This document shows, piece by piece, positions 8,196 through 17,189 of a stretch of 50,220 nucleotides of DNA. Numbering within the stretch: position 1 is the stretch's first letter; each line of letters starts with the position of its first letter. Location: contig RZYO01000007.1 of the NCBI GenBank assembly GCA_009930325.1, positions 1 to 50,220 on the forward strand, given 5' to 3'. Source of the DNA: Spirochaetia bacterium. GTDB lineage: Bacteria; Spirochaetota; Spirochaetia; Sphaerochaetales; Sphaerochaetaceae. Made by a program: the position numbers and the translations under genes. The notes beneath the pieces were generated by a model. It worked only from the letters and a program-made list of their open reading frames with translations. It did no database searches and was not told the origin of the DNA.

Positions 8196-9372
8196 TTATA
8201 GTTTCTCCTCGATATTTTGCTATTGAGACACAATCCTTATCACCTCGTCCGGACAAGTTAACAACAATTACTTGATCTTTTCTCATTTTAGGAGCTAATT
8301 CCATTGCATAAGAAATAGCATGGGAACTTTCAATTGCCGGAATTATTCCTTCCATTTTAGATAAATATTCAAAAGCTTTGACTGCCATCTCATCTGTAAT
8401 AGGATAATATTGAGCTCTTTTAATATCTTTTAGATTTGCGTGCTCAGGGCCAATCCCTGGATAATCCAACCCCGCTGATATTGAATAAACAGGTGCTATT
8501 TGTCCATATTCATCTTGGCAAAAATAACTCTTCATTCCATGAAATATACCAAGTTTACCTACTGTCAAAGTTGCTGCGGTTTTTTCAGTATTATGACCTA
8601 AACCAGCCGCTTCTAATCCAATTAAAGCAACTTCTTTATCTTCAATAAAATCATAAAAAGCACCAATTGCGTTTGAGCCTCCTCCAACACAAGCTAGTAC
8701 GGCATCAGGGAGTTTACCCTCTTTTTCAAGAATTTGCTTCTTTATTTCTTTCGAAATAACTGATTGAAAATCTCTTACAATTGTTGGAAATGGATGAGGA
8801 CCCATAACACTTCCTAAAACATAGTGTGTATCACTAATTCTATTAGTCCACTCTCTCATTGTTTGAGATACAGCATCTTTTAGAGTTGCTGTACCTGTTT
8901 TTACACTATGGACTTTTGCTCCAAGGAGTCTCATTTTATATACATTTAAAGATTGTCTTATAATATCTTCTTCACCCATAAAAATTTCGCACTCTAAATT
9001 CATTAAAGCTGCAACTGTTGCAGTTGCGACCCCGTGCTGCCCAGCTCCTGTTTCAGCGATAACTCTTGTTTTATTCATTTTTTTAGCAAGCAAGCACTGT
9101 CCTATTACATTATTTATTTTATGTGCCCCAGTATGGTTTAAATCTTCTCTTTTTAAATATATTTTTGCACCACCTAAATCTTTGCTCATATGCTCGGCAT
9201 AATAAAGTTTTGAAGGTCGATTGGCATATTCATTTAAAAGATAAGTTAATTCATCATTAAATGCTTTATCATCTTTATATTTGTTATATGCACTCTCTAA
9301 TTCGATTATTGCATTCATTAATGTCTCAGGAACATACTGCCCACCATGAATTCCAAAATGTCCTTTACTCAT
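8188..9372 (-). CDS. trpB: Tryptophan synthase beta subunit
   Basis: TrpB condenses indole with serine using PLP. The 394-residue protein is of the TrpB1 type, with HGGQYVPE near the start, the PLP Lys in GAHKINN near 83, ETGAGQHG near 106 and the phosphate cradle [10 protein letters not shown] near 226. The ATG at 9372 is preferred to one at 9384 because GGAGA falls between them at the right spacing. It overlaps trpF by 8 bases. Its PLP need links it to the neighbouring pdx genes only through metabolism; the promoters are separate. Confidence 0.96.
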   Translation of the reverse strand: MSKGHFGIHGGQYVPETLMNAIIELESAYNKYKDDKAFNDELTYLLNEYANRPSKLYYAEHMSKDLGGAKIYLKREDLNHTGAHKINNVIGQCLLAKKMNKTRVIAETGAGQHGVATATVAALMNLECEIFMGEEDIIRQSLNVYKMRLLGAKVHSVKTGTATLKDAVSQTMREWTNRISDTHYVLGSVMGPHPFPTIVRDFQSVISKEIKKQILEKEGKLPDAVLACVGGGSNAIGAFYDFIEDKEVALIGLEAAGLGHNTEKTAATLTVGKLGIFHGMKSYFCQDEYGQIAPVYSISAGLDYPGIGPEHANLKDIKRAQYYPITDEMAVKAFEYLSKMEGIIPAIESSHAISYAMELAPKMRKDQVIVVNLSGRGDKDCVSIAKYRGETINE

Positions 9373-9979
9373 TATTTTCTCCATTGAGAGAATCTAATTT
9401 TGTTTTTATTTCTCTCATTTTATCTAAATTTTTATAACCACCAACTTCAACACCACTGCTTACATCAAAAGCAAATGGATTAAAAATTTTATAAGCTTCT
9501 TCAATGTTATTTATATTGATTCCCCCGGCAATAAATGTTGGCTTCTTTTTATTAATATTAATATTCCAATCGAAGGGTTTCCCACTTCCATTACCACTAT
9601 CATATAGTAAATAATCTACTTGAGAAAAAGAAGTATTACCATTTAAATCACTATTAATTTTTATTACTTTAATTATTTTAGCTGATACTTTTTCTTTTAA
9701 TAGTTTTATGTAATCGTTACTTTCATCTCCATGCAATTGAATAATATCAATAGCTTTTGAATCAACTATTTTAACTATTTGATCAATGTCTTCATTAACA
9801 AAAACACCCACACATTTTATGTCTGAGTTTAATTTCCTCTTTAATTCTATTGCAGTATTTAAATCAATTTGCCTCTTACTTTTTGCAAAAACAAATCCAA
9901 TAAATTCAGGTTTGATTTCATTTACCATCAAAATATCTTCAATTCTTCTTATTCCACATATCTTAAGTTTTGAAATCAT
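9365..9979 (-). CDS. trpF: Phosphoribosylanthranilate isomerase
   Basis: TrpF performs the Amadori rearrangement to CdRP. The 204-residue barrel begins [11 protein letters not shown], whose Cys is the general base, and contains the catalytic Asp in [15 protein letters not shown] and the phosphate loop FIAGGIN. It is a stand-alone enzyme rather than the TrpC-TrpF fusion of enterobacteria. The start overlaps the trpC stop by 4 bases. Confidence 0.94.
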   Translation of the reverse strand: MISKLKICGIRRIEDILMVNEIKPEFIGFVFAKSKRQIDLNTAIELKRKLNSDIKCVGVFVNEDIDQIVKIVDSKAIDIIQLHGDESNDYIKLLKEKVSAKIIKVIKINSDLNGNTSFSQVDYLLYDSGNGSGKPFDWNININKKKPTFIAGGININNIEEAYKIFNPFAFDVSSGVEVGGYKNLDKMREIKTKLDSLNGENNE

Positions 9980-10758
9980 AAGGTTAAGCCCTTTAATTCA
10001 TTTAAAAATGTCTCTTTAGAAGAAGATTTCATAAATGATTCACCAATTAAAACAGCATCAACTCCAATATTCTTTGCTCTAATAATATCATCTCTATTAA
10101 AATAACCACTTTCACTAACCATAATTTTATTAGAAGGAATATATTTCCTCAGTCTTTCACTAACACTTAAATCAATATTAAAAGTTTTTAAATCTCTATT
10201 ATTAATTCCAATAATATTAGCTTCAATATTTAAAGCTTTATCTATTTCTTCTCTATTATGAGCCTCAACCAAAACATCTAAATCTAATTTTTTTGCTTCA
10301 CTATAAAATAAATTAAGAGTTTTTTGATCTAAAATAGAGCATATTAATAATATTGCACTCGCTCCTAATGTTTTTGCTTCATGTATTTGATACAGATCAA
10401 CAATAAAGTCTTTTCTCAAAGTTGGAGTGCTAACTAAATTATTAATATCTTTTAAATATTGAGGCCTTCCTTGAAAAAAATCTCTTTCAGTTAATACAGA
10501 AATAGCATCAATTGATATTCTCTCATATTCTTTTGCTATCTCAATGGGATTAAAATTTTCACAAATTATACCTTTAGATGGAGAGGCTTTTTTTACTTCT
10601 GCGATAAAAGATAAGTCTTCTTTTGATAGAGCTTTATAAAAAGAGCAGTCTTTATTTCTGGGAAATTTGTAAGCATTCTTCTCCATTTTTTCTCTTTCTT
10701 TAGCATCTATTTCTTTTAATCTTAATTTAGTTTTTATAACAATATCATCTAAAATCAT
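9976..10758 (-). CDS. trpC: Indole-3-glycerol phosphate synthase
   Basis: TrpC closes the indole ring of CdRP with loss of CO2 and water. The 260-residue protein shows FIAEVKKASPSKGII near residue 51, with the catalytic Lys and the phosphate-binding loop, then LRKDFI near 116 and IGINNRDLKTF near 184. The C-terminal SESGYF and AVLIGESFMK complete the phosphate site. It lies three bases after the trpD stop. Confidence 0.95.
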   Translation of the reverse strand: MILDDIVIKTKLRLKEIDAKEREKMEKNAYKFPRNKDCSFYKALSKEDLSFIAEVKKASPSKGIICENFNPIEIAKEYERISIDAISVLTERDFFQGRPQYLKDINNLVSTPTLRKDFIVDLYQIHEAKTLGASAILLICSILDQKTLNLFYSEAKKLDLDVLVEAHNREEIDKALNIEANIIGINNRDLKTFNIDLSVSERLRKYIPSNKIMVSESGYFNRDDIIRAKNIGVDAVLIGESFMKSSSKETFLNELKGLTL

Positions 10759-10761
10759 GAA

Positions 10762-11772
10762 TTAGACCTCATTTGTTGTTTTAATCATTTGATTAAGTTT
10801 AGTTAAAGCTTTACCACTATCTATAGTTTTTTGAACCTCTATTATTGCTTGTTCTAAAGTAATATCATCTTTGCCTATATAAAGTGCAGCTGCACTATTT
10901 AAAACAACAGTATCTCTTTTTGGACCTTTTTTACCTAAGAAAATATCTTTAATTATTTGAGCGTTTTCATTCTTGTCTCCTCCAATTAAATCTTCTTTGT
11001 TGCATAAATTAAAACCATAATCTCTTGGGTCTATTTCATAATTTCTAACCCATCCGTTTCTTATTTCACATACTTTTGTTTTTCCAACAAGAGAAATTTC
11101 ATCAAGCCCTTCAAGGCCATAAACAACCAAGCCTCTCTTAACTCCTAAGTTCAGAAGAACTTGAGCAAGTGGTTCAACAAGAGCTTCATCATAAACTCCC
11201 ATTAGCTGATAAGAAGCACCAGCGGGATTTGAAAGAGGTCCTAATATATTAAAAATAGTTCTTATCGATAATTCTTTTCTAACAGGGGCAACAAATCTCA
11301 TAGCTGAATGATATTTTTGTGCAAACAAAAAACAAATTCCTATTTCATCTAATACTTTTTTTGCTTTTTCAACATCAATTGTTATATTCACTCCAAGGGC
11401 TTCTAAAACATCAGCAGATCCACATTTACTTGAAGCTGCTCTATTACCATGTTTAGCAATAGGAACACCACAAGAGGCTACTACTATTGAGGAGGCTGTT
11501 GAAATATTAAAATAATTTGAATTATCTCCTCCAGTTCCTACAATCTCAAGTACTTCTAAATCATTTAAAAGTTTTAATGAATGAGATCTCATTACTTTTG
11601 CAGATGCAGTTATTTCATCAATAGTTTCTCCTTTCATTGAAAGGGCTATCAAATAAGCTCCAATTTGAAGATCACTAGCTTTACCACTCATTATTTCATC
11701 CATAACCGTTTCTGCAGTTAAAGTATCTAAATCTTCTTTTTTTGACAGTTTTATAATTGCTTCTTTTATCAT
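10762..11772 (-). CDS. trpD: Anthranilate phosphoribosyltransferase
   Basis: TrpD joins anthranilate and PRPP. The 336-residue protein has the helical N-terminal domain, then the PRPP-binding GTGGDNSNYFNISTASS near residue 80 and KHGNRAASSKCGSADVLEALG near 107. The DEISL motif near 224 carries the second metal site. It is a stand-alone gene, not fused to trpG. The ATG overlaps the trpG stop by 4 bases. Confidence 0.95.
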   Translation of the reverse strand: MIKEAIIKLSKKEDLDTLTAETVMDEIMSGKASDLQIGAYLIALSMKGETIDEITASAKVMRSHSLKLLNDLEVLEIVGTGGDNSNYFNISTASSIVVASCGVPIAKHGNRAASSKCGSADVLEALGVNITIDVEKAKKVLDEIGICFLFAQKYHSAMRFVAPVRKELSIRTIFNILGPLSNPAGASYQLMGVYDEALVEPLAQVLLNLGVKRGLVVYGLEGLDEISLVGKTKVCEIRNGWVRNYEIDPRDYGFNLCNKEDLIGGDKNENAQIIKDIFLGKKGPKRDTVVLNSAAALYIGKDDITLEQAIIEVQKTIDSGKALTKLNQMIKTTNEV

Positions 11773-12344
11773 AATTTATCCCCTATTAAAAAATTTTTTA
11801 TAATATCTATTCCACATTCACTCAAGATTGATTCTGGATGGAATTGAAGTCCAACCACTCTATTTTCTACATCTTCAACTGCCATTACTTCATTTGTTTC
11901 AATAACTTTTGCACTTACAATCAAATTAGGTGGTAGAGTTTCTTCTATAACTGCAAGACTATGATAACGAGCAACAGATAATGGTGTTTTAATTCCTTTA
12001 AAGACTGAAATATCATTAAGATGAGCTAATGATTTTTTTCCATGCATAAGAGTTAATGCATGATCAACTATTGCACCATATGCTGTACATATAGCTTGAT
12101 GACCTAAACAAACGCCTAAAATTGGATATTTACCTTTTAATTCTTTTACAAGAGATACACAAATACCAGCATCTTCTGGTCTTCCTGGACCTGGAGAGAG
12201 TACAATAGCTTCTGGATTCAAATCTATAATCTCTTCAATTGTAATTTTGTCGTTTCTAACGGTTTTTATATCTGTATTTATTTGACCAATTAATTGGTAA
12301 AGATTGTAACTAAAACTATCATAATTATCTATTAATAAAATCAT
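11769..12344 (-). CDS. trpG: Anthranilate synthase glutaminase subunit
   Basis: TrpG supplies ammonia from glutamine to TrpE. The 191-residue class I amidotransferase shows LLIDNYDSFSYNL at the start, SPGPGRPEDAGI near 51, the nucleophile in GVCLGHQAI near 78 and the QFHPESIL dyad near 168. No separate pabA is visible in the window, so it may also serve p-aminobenzoate synthesis if a PabB exists elsewhere (inference). The start abuts the end of trpE. Confidence 0.94.
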   Translation of the reverse strand: MILLIDNYDSFSYNLYQLIGQINTDIKTVRNDKITIEEIIDLNPEAIVLSPGPGRPEDAGICVSLVKELKGKYPILGVCLGHQAICTAYGAIVDHALTLMHGKKSLAHLNDISVFKGIKTPLSVARYHSLAVIEETLPPNLIVSAKVIETNEVMAVEDVENRVVGLQFHPESILSECGIDIIKNFLIGDKL

Positions 12345-13801
12345 TATTTATCCTCCAAAGCATTAATAACTGCTTTTGCCTTATTGATACACTCTACATA
12401 TTCATTTTCAGCAATTGAATCTGCAACAATTCCAGCTCCACTTCTTACATATACTTTTCCATTTTTTTTAAAGGCAAGACGGATAGCAATACAAGTATCC
12501 AATCCTCCATTAAAAGATAAATAACCAATAGCCCCTCCATATACTCCTCTCTTATTATTTTCAAGCTCATTAATTATTTCACATGCTCTGATTTTAGGAG
12601 CACCCGATAAAGTCCCAGCAGGTAATATAGAATCAATAGCATCAAGAGAATCAAGATTATCTTTTATTTCTCCAGTAACTGTAGATCCAATATGCATCAC
12701 ATGAGAGAATTTTAAAATTTTCATATAATCTTCAACTTTAACACTATTAAACTTACTTATTTTTCCAATATCATTTCGACTTAAATCTACAAGCATATTA
12801 TGTTCAGATAATTCTTTTTCATCCTCTAATAATTCTTTCTCTAATTTAAAATCTTCTTCTTCGGTTTTTCCTCTTTTCCTTGTTCCAGCTAAAGGGAAAG
12901 TGCTTAATTTATTATTTTCAAGTTTCACTAAAGTTTCAGGAGAAGCTCCTGTAAGCTCAATATTATCGCTGACAAAATAAAACATATAAGGAGAGGGATT
13001 TGTTTTTCTGAGATAATTATATGCGCCTTTAAGAGTCCCTTCAAAAGGAGCTACAAGTCTATTTGAAAGTACTACTTGAAAGATATCTCCCTCATATATA
13101 TAGTTTTTAGCTTTTTCAACCATCTGACAAAATTCTTCTTTATTAAATAAAGGATTAAAAGATGAAAGCAATTTCCCTTTCTCTTCTTTTTCAATTTCAC
13201 AATCTTCCTCTAATAAAGATTTTAAGCTATTTAATTCCATTGTTGCTTTTTTATAATTTAATTCCAAATTTTCTCTCTTAACATTTATTATTAAGAAAAT
13301 AGTTTTTTTAAGATTATCTATAGCTATTATTTTATCAAACAACATTAAATCTATATCATTAAAGGATTCTTCATCGAATGCATCTAGTTTTAATTTTGGC
13401 TCACTGTAAGAAATAAAATCATAAGAAAAGTAACCAACTAAGCCACCAGTAAAAGGTGGTAATTCAGCAATTTTAGGACTTTTATTTTCTTCTAAAATTC
13501 TTCTTATATAGGGATGTGGCTTTTGGCAATCAATTTCAATATTAGTTGCCGATTTAATTCTTAAATTCCTTCCCTTTTGAACTATTTCAAGGCTTGGATT
13601 AAATCCTATATATGTATAGCGTCCCCAAACTTTACTATCTTCACATGATTCTAAGAGAAAACAATGTTTACTTATTTTCTCTAATCTATTTAATATTTGC
13701 ATTGGTGTTTTTGAATTAAGACAAAGAGATAATGATACTGGTATAGTATTATATTCTTCATCATACAATAAAGCTTGTTTTAAATTTGGATAATAATTCA
13801 T
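12344..13801 (-). CDS. trpE: Anthranilate synthase component I
   Basis: TrpE converts chorismate to anthranilate using ammonia from TrpG. The 485-residue protein carries the N-terminal tryptophan-binding motif CFLLES near residue 48, so allosteric feedback by tryptophan is expected. The chorismate-binding domain runs from about residue 215 to the end, with DIFQVVLSNR, FPLAGTRKRG, LVDLSRNDIG and GAPKIRACEII. An AAGAAGAGG precedes the ATG. It is the first gene of a complete trpEGDCFBA operon. Confidence 0.96.
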   Translation of the reverse strand: MNYYPNLKQALLYDEEYNTIPVSLSLCLNSKTPMQILNRLEKISKHCFLLESCEDSKVWGRYTYIGFNPSLEIVQKGRNLRIKSATNIEIDCQKPHPYIRRILEENKSPKIAELPPFTGGLVGYFSYDFISYSEPKLKLDAFDEESFNDIDLMLFDKIIAIDNLKKTIFLIINVKRENLELNYKKATMELNSLKSLLEEDCEIEKEEKGKLLSSFNPLFNKEEFCQMVEKAKNYIYEGDIFQVVLSNRLVAPFEGTLKGAYNYLRKTNPSPYMFYFVSDNIELTGASPETLVKLENNKLSTFPLAGTRKRGKTEEEDFKLEKELLEDEKELSEHNMLVDLSRNDIGKISKFNSVKVEDYMKILKFSHVMHIGSTVTGEIKDNLDSLDAIDSILPAGTLSGAPKIRACEIINELENNKRGVYGGAIGYLSFNGGLDTCIAIRLAFKKNGKVYVRSGAGIVADSIAENEYVECINKAKAVINALEDK

Positions 13802-13812
13802 TTGGCCTCTTC

Positions 13813-13881
13813 TTTGTTTCTATTTGTAGAAATATATCGTTACTATAAATAGAAACAAAATTACTGTCAATAGAAACAAAG
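13813..13881 (-). promoter_or_regulatory. trp operon promoter with three operator-like repeats
   Basis: On the minus strand a near-consensus promoter is present: TTGACA (13865-13870), a 17-base spacer and TATAGT (13842-13847). The 12-mer TTTGTTTCTATT occurs three times. Two direct copies on the minus strand overlap the -35 (13869-13881, one base longer) and the spacer (13848-13859); one inverted copy (13813-13824) lies downstream of the expected start of transcription. The layout fits a repressor that closes the promoter. In RNA the inverted copy could also pair with an upstream one. No Trp-rich leader peptide was found. Confidence 0.75.
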
Positions 13882-14210
13882 GAATTAAAAGCAAAATATT
13901 GAATAACAAAACTTTTTTGTATAAAAAATATTTTTAACACTTAGCCTATGATATTCACTTATTTTTTGTTAAATTTGCATACTTTTTTGTAATAATTCTT
14001 ATATTTTTTTTACTATTATTATAGTTTCTAACTATAAATAGTGTTATTAATGAAAAAAATAAAAATAAATTATTATTGTATCTTCTTATAAGATAATTAA
14101 TTATCAATACAATCAGTATACCCTGTGTATATTTTTAGTATATATATACTAGTAATGCATATATTTTTATATTAATATATACTTCGATTATTGAGTTTTG
14201 GGAGATAGAA
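13882..14210. other. AT-rich divergent intergenic region between trpE and cstA
   Basis: No gene was seen. Besides the trp control region it holds two palindromes upstream of cstA: GATAATTAATTATC at 14092-14105 and TAGTATATATATACTA at 14136-14151. Either could be a regulator site for cstA. The sequence is so rich in A and T that short palindromes are expected by chance, and no confident cstA promoter was picked. Confidence 0.5.
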
Positions 14211-15881
14211 ATGAACGGAATTACAATTTTGTTAATAGGTATAGCCGCATTATTTTCAGGCTATATTTTTTATGGGAAACGACTTGCTAAAAAATGGGGA
14301 GTTGATTCATCAAAACAAACACCAGCATATGAATTTGAAGATGGTGTTGATTATGTACCTACAGATTCAAATGTACTTTTTGGGCACCAATTTGCATCAA
14401 TCGCTGGGGCTGCTCCAATTATTGGACCAATAGTTGCTGCTAGTTATGGCTGGTTACCTGTATTATTATGGTGTTTAATGGGTGGTATTTTTTTTGGTGG
14501 TGTTCAAGACTTTGGCTCAATGGTAGCTTCAGTTAAAAATGAAGGACACTCTCTAGGTTACATTATTAAAAAATATCTTGGTTCAACTGGAAAATCTTTA
14601 TTCTTACTTTTCTGTTGGCTTTTCTGTATTGTTGTAATTGCAGCTTTTGCAAATATTGTAGCAGTTTCTTTCGGAGCAGTAAAAGACAATGCTTTACTTA
14701 CACAAAGCAATGGTAGTACTGCTACAACTTCAAGTTTATTTATTATATTTGCGGTTGGTTTTGGTTTCTATGCTCGCAAATTTAAACCTAATCAAATTAT
14801 GCAAACTGTAATTGCCATTGCTTTACTTGTAATTGCAATGTTTATTGGCTTAAAAGCTCCTATTACATCAATGAGTGTAAAAAGCTGGTCATATATTGTA
14901 TTTATCTATATTTTTGTTGCTTCGGTTGTACCAGTTTGGTCATTATTACAACCAAGAGACTATTTAAATAGCTTCTTACTTATTTTTATGATTGCTGCTG
15001 CAGTTCTAGGTATTCTTATTGCTAGACCTCAAATGTCATTACCTGCATTTACTTCCTTCAATGTTGGTGGAAAAGGGCTATTCCCATATCTCTTTGTTAC
15101 AATAGCATGTGGTGCGGTATCGGGATTCCATGCACTTGTTAGCTCCAATACTTCAAGTAAACAAATTAAAAATGAAAAAGATATGCTAAAAGTTAGTTAT
15201 GGTGCAATGCTTGTTGAATCATTATTAGCAATAATTGCATTAGTATGTGTTGGTTCTCTTGGTGGAATGCCAAAAGGTGCTTCAGCTCAACAAACCTTCG
15301 CAATGGCTATTGCTAATTTCTTAGATATAGTTCATATGGATCATAACTTAAGTTTAACATTAATCAATCTTGCAATTAGTGCTTTCGCTCTTACATCTCT
15401 TGATTCTGTTGCTCGTATAGCAAGACTTTCTTTCCAAGAATTATTCACAGATGAAGATCAAGATCCAAGTAAAGTTAACTTTATTCAAAAAATATGTCAA
15501 AACTCAATATTTGCAACTCTAATTACATTAGTATTAGGATATGCATTATCTAAAGGTGGTTATTTAAATATTTGGGCTTTATTTGGTAGTTCAAACCAAA
15601 TGCTAAGTGCATTAGCATTAAGTGCCGTAGCAGTATATTTAAAGAAATCTGGAAAAGATAGTAAAAATGTTTGGATCCCAATGCTTATAATGATGGCTGT
15701 AACTTTTAGTGCATTAACTCTATTAAATATTAGTAACTTTAGAGCTATTGGTACTGAAGGCTTTGTTTTTGCAAAACAAGGATTACAATTAATATTTGGT
15801 ATGTTCATCTTTATTACAGGATTATTAATTTCATATAATTCAATAAAGAGCTTATTTTTTAACAAAAGCAAAGAAGCTTAA
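14211..15881 (+). CDS. cstA: CstA-family carbon starvation transporter
   Basis: A 556-residue polytopic membrane protein of the CstA family, whose characterised members import peptides and/or pyruvate in starved cells. Visible family segments are PAYEFEDGVDYVPT, LFGHQFASIAGAAPIIGP near residue 57, GGIFFGGVQDFGSM near 92 and GFHALVSSNTSSKQI near 305. About 14-16 hydrophobic helices are evident. It is shorter than the ~700-residue E. coli CstA and corresponds to the short subfamily. GGGAGA precedes the ATG. It is monocistronic between its palindrome-rich upstream region and a strong terminator. Confidence 0.92.
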   Translation: MNGITILLIGIAALFSGYIFYGKRLAKKWGVDSSKQTPAYEFEDGVDYVPTDSNVLFGHQFASIAGAAPIIGPIVAASYGWLPVLLWCLMGGIFFGGVQDFGSMVASVKNEGHSLGYIIKKYLGSTGKSLFLLFCWLFCIVVIAAFANIVAVSFGAVKDNALLTQSNGSTATTSSLFIIFAVGFGFYARKFKPNQIMQTVIAIALLVIAMFIGLKAPITSMSVKSWSYIVFIYIFVASVVPVWSLLQPRDYLNSFLLIFMIAAAVLGILIARPQMSLPAFTSFNVGGKGLFPYLFVTIACGAVSGFHALVSSNTSSKQIKNEKDMLKVSYGAMLVESLLAIIALVCVGSLGGMPKGASAQQTFAMAIANFLDIVHMDHNLSLTLINLAISAFALTSLDSVARIARLSFQELFTDEDQDPSKVNFIQKICQNSIFATLITLVLGYALSKGGYLNIWALFGSSNQMLSALALSAVAVYLKKSGKDSKNVWIPMLIMMAVTFSALTLLNISNFRAIGTEGFVFAKQGLQLIFGMFIFITGLLISYNSIKSLFFNKSKEA

Positions 15882-15929
15882 TATTAATTTATTAGATTAA
15901 ATAATTAAGATTACTATGAAAATAGTTCT

Positions 15930-15966
15930 AAAAAAGTCGTACTCAAAACAAAAGTACGACTTTTTT
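15930..15966. terminator. Bidirectional terminator between cstA and the NUDIX gene
   Basis: A perfect 14-bp stem (aaaaaagtcgtact at 15930-15943, its complement at 15953-15966) with flanking A and T runs ends cstA, and reads equally well for the converging NUDIX gene. Confidence 0.88.
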
Positions 15967-16007
15967 ATATTTTAAATCAATTAAGGTATTTTTTAATAAA
16001 AACCATT

Positions 16008-16457
16008 TTATTTATCCCAACCACTCTCACTGTAAAATACATTATTTCTAATACAGCTTATAACATCTCTAACATATTCAACTGTATTCTCTGGCATATT
16101 ATCAATATCGAACCAAGCTAAATCATCACATTTATCTTTTTCTTTATTTTCTATTACACCTTCCCACTTTGAAGCTGTAAAAAACACATCTACTCTTTCA
16201 TTATCTATAGATGTTTTTGAATCTCTATGCATAACATGAGCAACTTTTATATCATTTTGATCTAAAATAATTCCAGCCTCTTCTTTTGCTTCTCTTATAA
16301 TACATTGACTAAAACTTTCACCCTTTTCAACATGCCCTGCAACTACTGAATAATTACCATCTTCAAAACCTGTATTAAATCTTCTAAGCATTAAAATTTT
16401 ATTATCCTTAATTAATACTAAATATGATGCTGGTATATTTGTATTACGTTTTTGCAT
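16008..16457 (-). CDS. NUDIX hydrolase
   Basis: A 149-residue NUDIX protein that hydrolyses a nucleoside diphosphate linked to another group. The full Nudix box is present: G-x5-E-x7-REAKEEAGI starting at Gly41 (GHVEKGES). YLVLIKDNKILMLRR before it and FFTASKWEGV after it resemble MutT/ADP-ribose-type members. The specificity cannot be told from sequence. It is a single gene convergent with cstA and is not linked to the folate cluster, so a FolQ role is only a remote possibility. Confidence 0.88.
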   Translation of the reverse strand: MQKRNTNIPASYLVLIKDNKILMLRRFNTGFEDGNYSVVAGHVEKGESFSQCIIREAKEEAGIILDQNDIKVAHVMHRDSKTSIDNERVDVFFTASKWEGVIENKEKDKCDDLAWFDIDNMPENTVEYVRDVISCIRNNVFYSESGWDK

Positions 16458-16606
16458 TCTAGACTCCTTTAAGAATTATTATAATTTTATAAATAATATC
16501 TATAATAAATATAACATATAAATAATTCATAGCTTTAATAATTATTAAATTATAATCAATTTAATAATTAAAATTAAGTAATAAATAAATAATAATAGTT
16601 TCAAAT

Positions 16607-16655
16607 AATACTTACTTAGCTAAGTATTGACTTTGAGAAATGCATATGCTATTTT
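16607..16655 (+). promoter_or_regulatory. Promoter and palindromic operator of the osmC-lpd-lplA-marR cluster
   Basis: A -35 TTGACT (16627-16632), 17-base spacer and extended -10 TGC-TATTTT (16647-16655) lie just before osmC. An inverted repeat with 8-bp arms, AATACTTA (16607-16614) and TAAGTATT (16621-16628), separated by CTTAGC, overlaps the -35 by two bases. Its core ACTTAGCTAAGT (16613-16624) is itself a perfect palindrome. The size and symmetry match MarR-family operators, and a MarR gene ends the cluster, so autogenous redox-responsive control is a good hypothesis. Confidence 0.65.
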
Positions 16656-16686
16656 AATAAAAAAATATTGATTAGGAGAAAAAGTG

Positions 16687-17127
16687 ATGATTACTACTTT
16701 TAAAGCAACTGCTAGAAAATTAAAAGATGGATTACAAGTTGAAACAGATTCAAGAGGTTTCAAAATATTATTAGATGAACCAGAAGAACTAGGTGGAACA
16801 AATGTTGGAATGAACCCAGTAGAAGCTCTTCTTTGTGCACTAGGAGCATGCCAATCAATTGTTGCTGCAGCATTTGCTTCTTCACAAGACTTTAGTTTTG
16901 AAGAATTCCATGTTGAACTTGAAGGTGATTTAGATCCTGATGGATTTATGGGTTTAGCTGATGTAAGAAATGGATTCCAAGAAATAAGATATAAAATGCA
17001 CTTTAAGACAAATGAAACTCAAGAAAAAGCTGAAGAATTTGCTAAATTTATTGAAACAAGATGTCCTGTTGGAGATTGTTTAGCAAACGGTGTAAAATTA
17101 GTTTCTGCCGGAACTATACTTGACTAA
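16687..17127 (+). CDS. osmC: OsmC/Ohr-family thiol peroxidase
   Basis: A 146-residue OsmC-superfamily protein. Its members reduce organic hydroperoxides with a Cys pair and in several bacteria are recycled by dihydrolipoamide. The peroxidatic Cys55 lies in LGACQSIV, the resolving Cys126 in TRCPVGD, and there is an additional Cys131 five residues on. A GTG codon directly before the ATG (16684) could also be the start; AGGAG at 16674-16678 fits either. The next gene is a dihydrolipoamide dehydrogenase carrying a lipoyl domain, which would be an ideal reductant. OsmC-like proteins can act on other substrates, so peroxidase activity is inferred. Confidence 0.88.
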   Translation: MITTFKATARKLKDGLQVETDSRGFKILLDEPEELGGTNVGMNPVEALLCALGACQSIVAAAFASSQDFSFEEFHVELEGDLDPDGFMGLADVRNGFQEIRYKMHFKTNETQEKAEEFAKFIETRCPVGDCLANGVKLVSAGTILD

Positions 17128-17144
17128 GAAAAAATACTACTTAA

Positions 17145-17170
17145 ATGGGGTTGCAATTTTGCAATCCCAT
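17145..17170. repeat. Hairpin between osmC and the lpd gene
   Basis: An 11-bp stem with one G-U pair and a four-base loop starts 17 bases after the osmC stop and is followed by tatatattt. It lacks a proper U-run, so it looks like a partial terminator or an mRNA processing/stability element. Such an element would allow more OsmC than dehydrogenase to be made. It also argues against the ATG at 17145 being a start. Confidence 0.5.
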
Positions 17171-17189
17171 TATATATTTGGAGAAACGA

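Noticed and set aside
13802-13960. Trp attenuator with leader peptide or T-box upstream of trpE
   Set aside because: No reading frame with clustered TGG codons and no T-box specifier or terminator fold was seen. The repeats overlap a promoter instead.
14092-14151. A/T palindromes upstream of cstA as firm operators
   Set aside because: In DNA this AT-rich, 14-16 bp AT palindromes can arise by chance, and no matching copies or known regulator site were seen.
16008-16457. NUDIX protein as the folate DHNTP pyrophosphatase
   Set aside because: It is 12 kb from the fol operon with its own terminator, and nothing in the sequence ties it to pterins. The HD protein is the better candidate.
17145-17189. 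Upstream ATG start for the lipoyl-E3 gene
   Set aside because: The ATG lies inside the hairpin and has no binding site. The ATG at 17190 has GGAG at the right distance, and the domain begins there.
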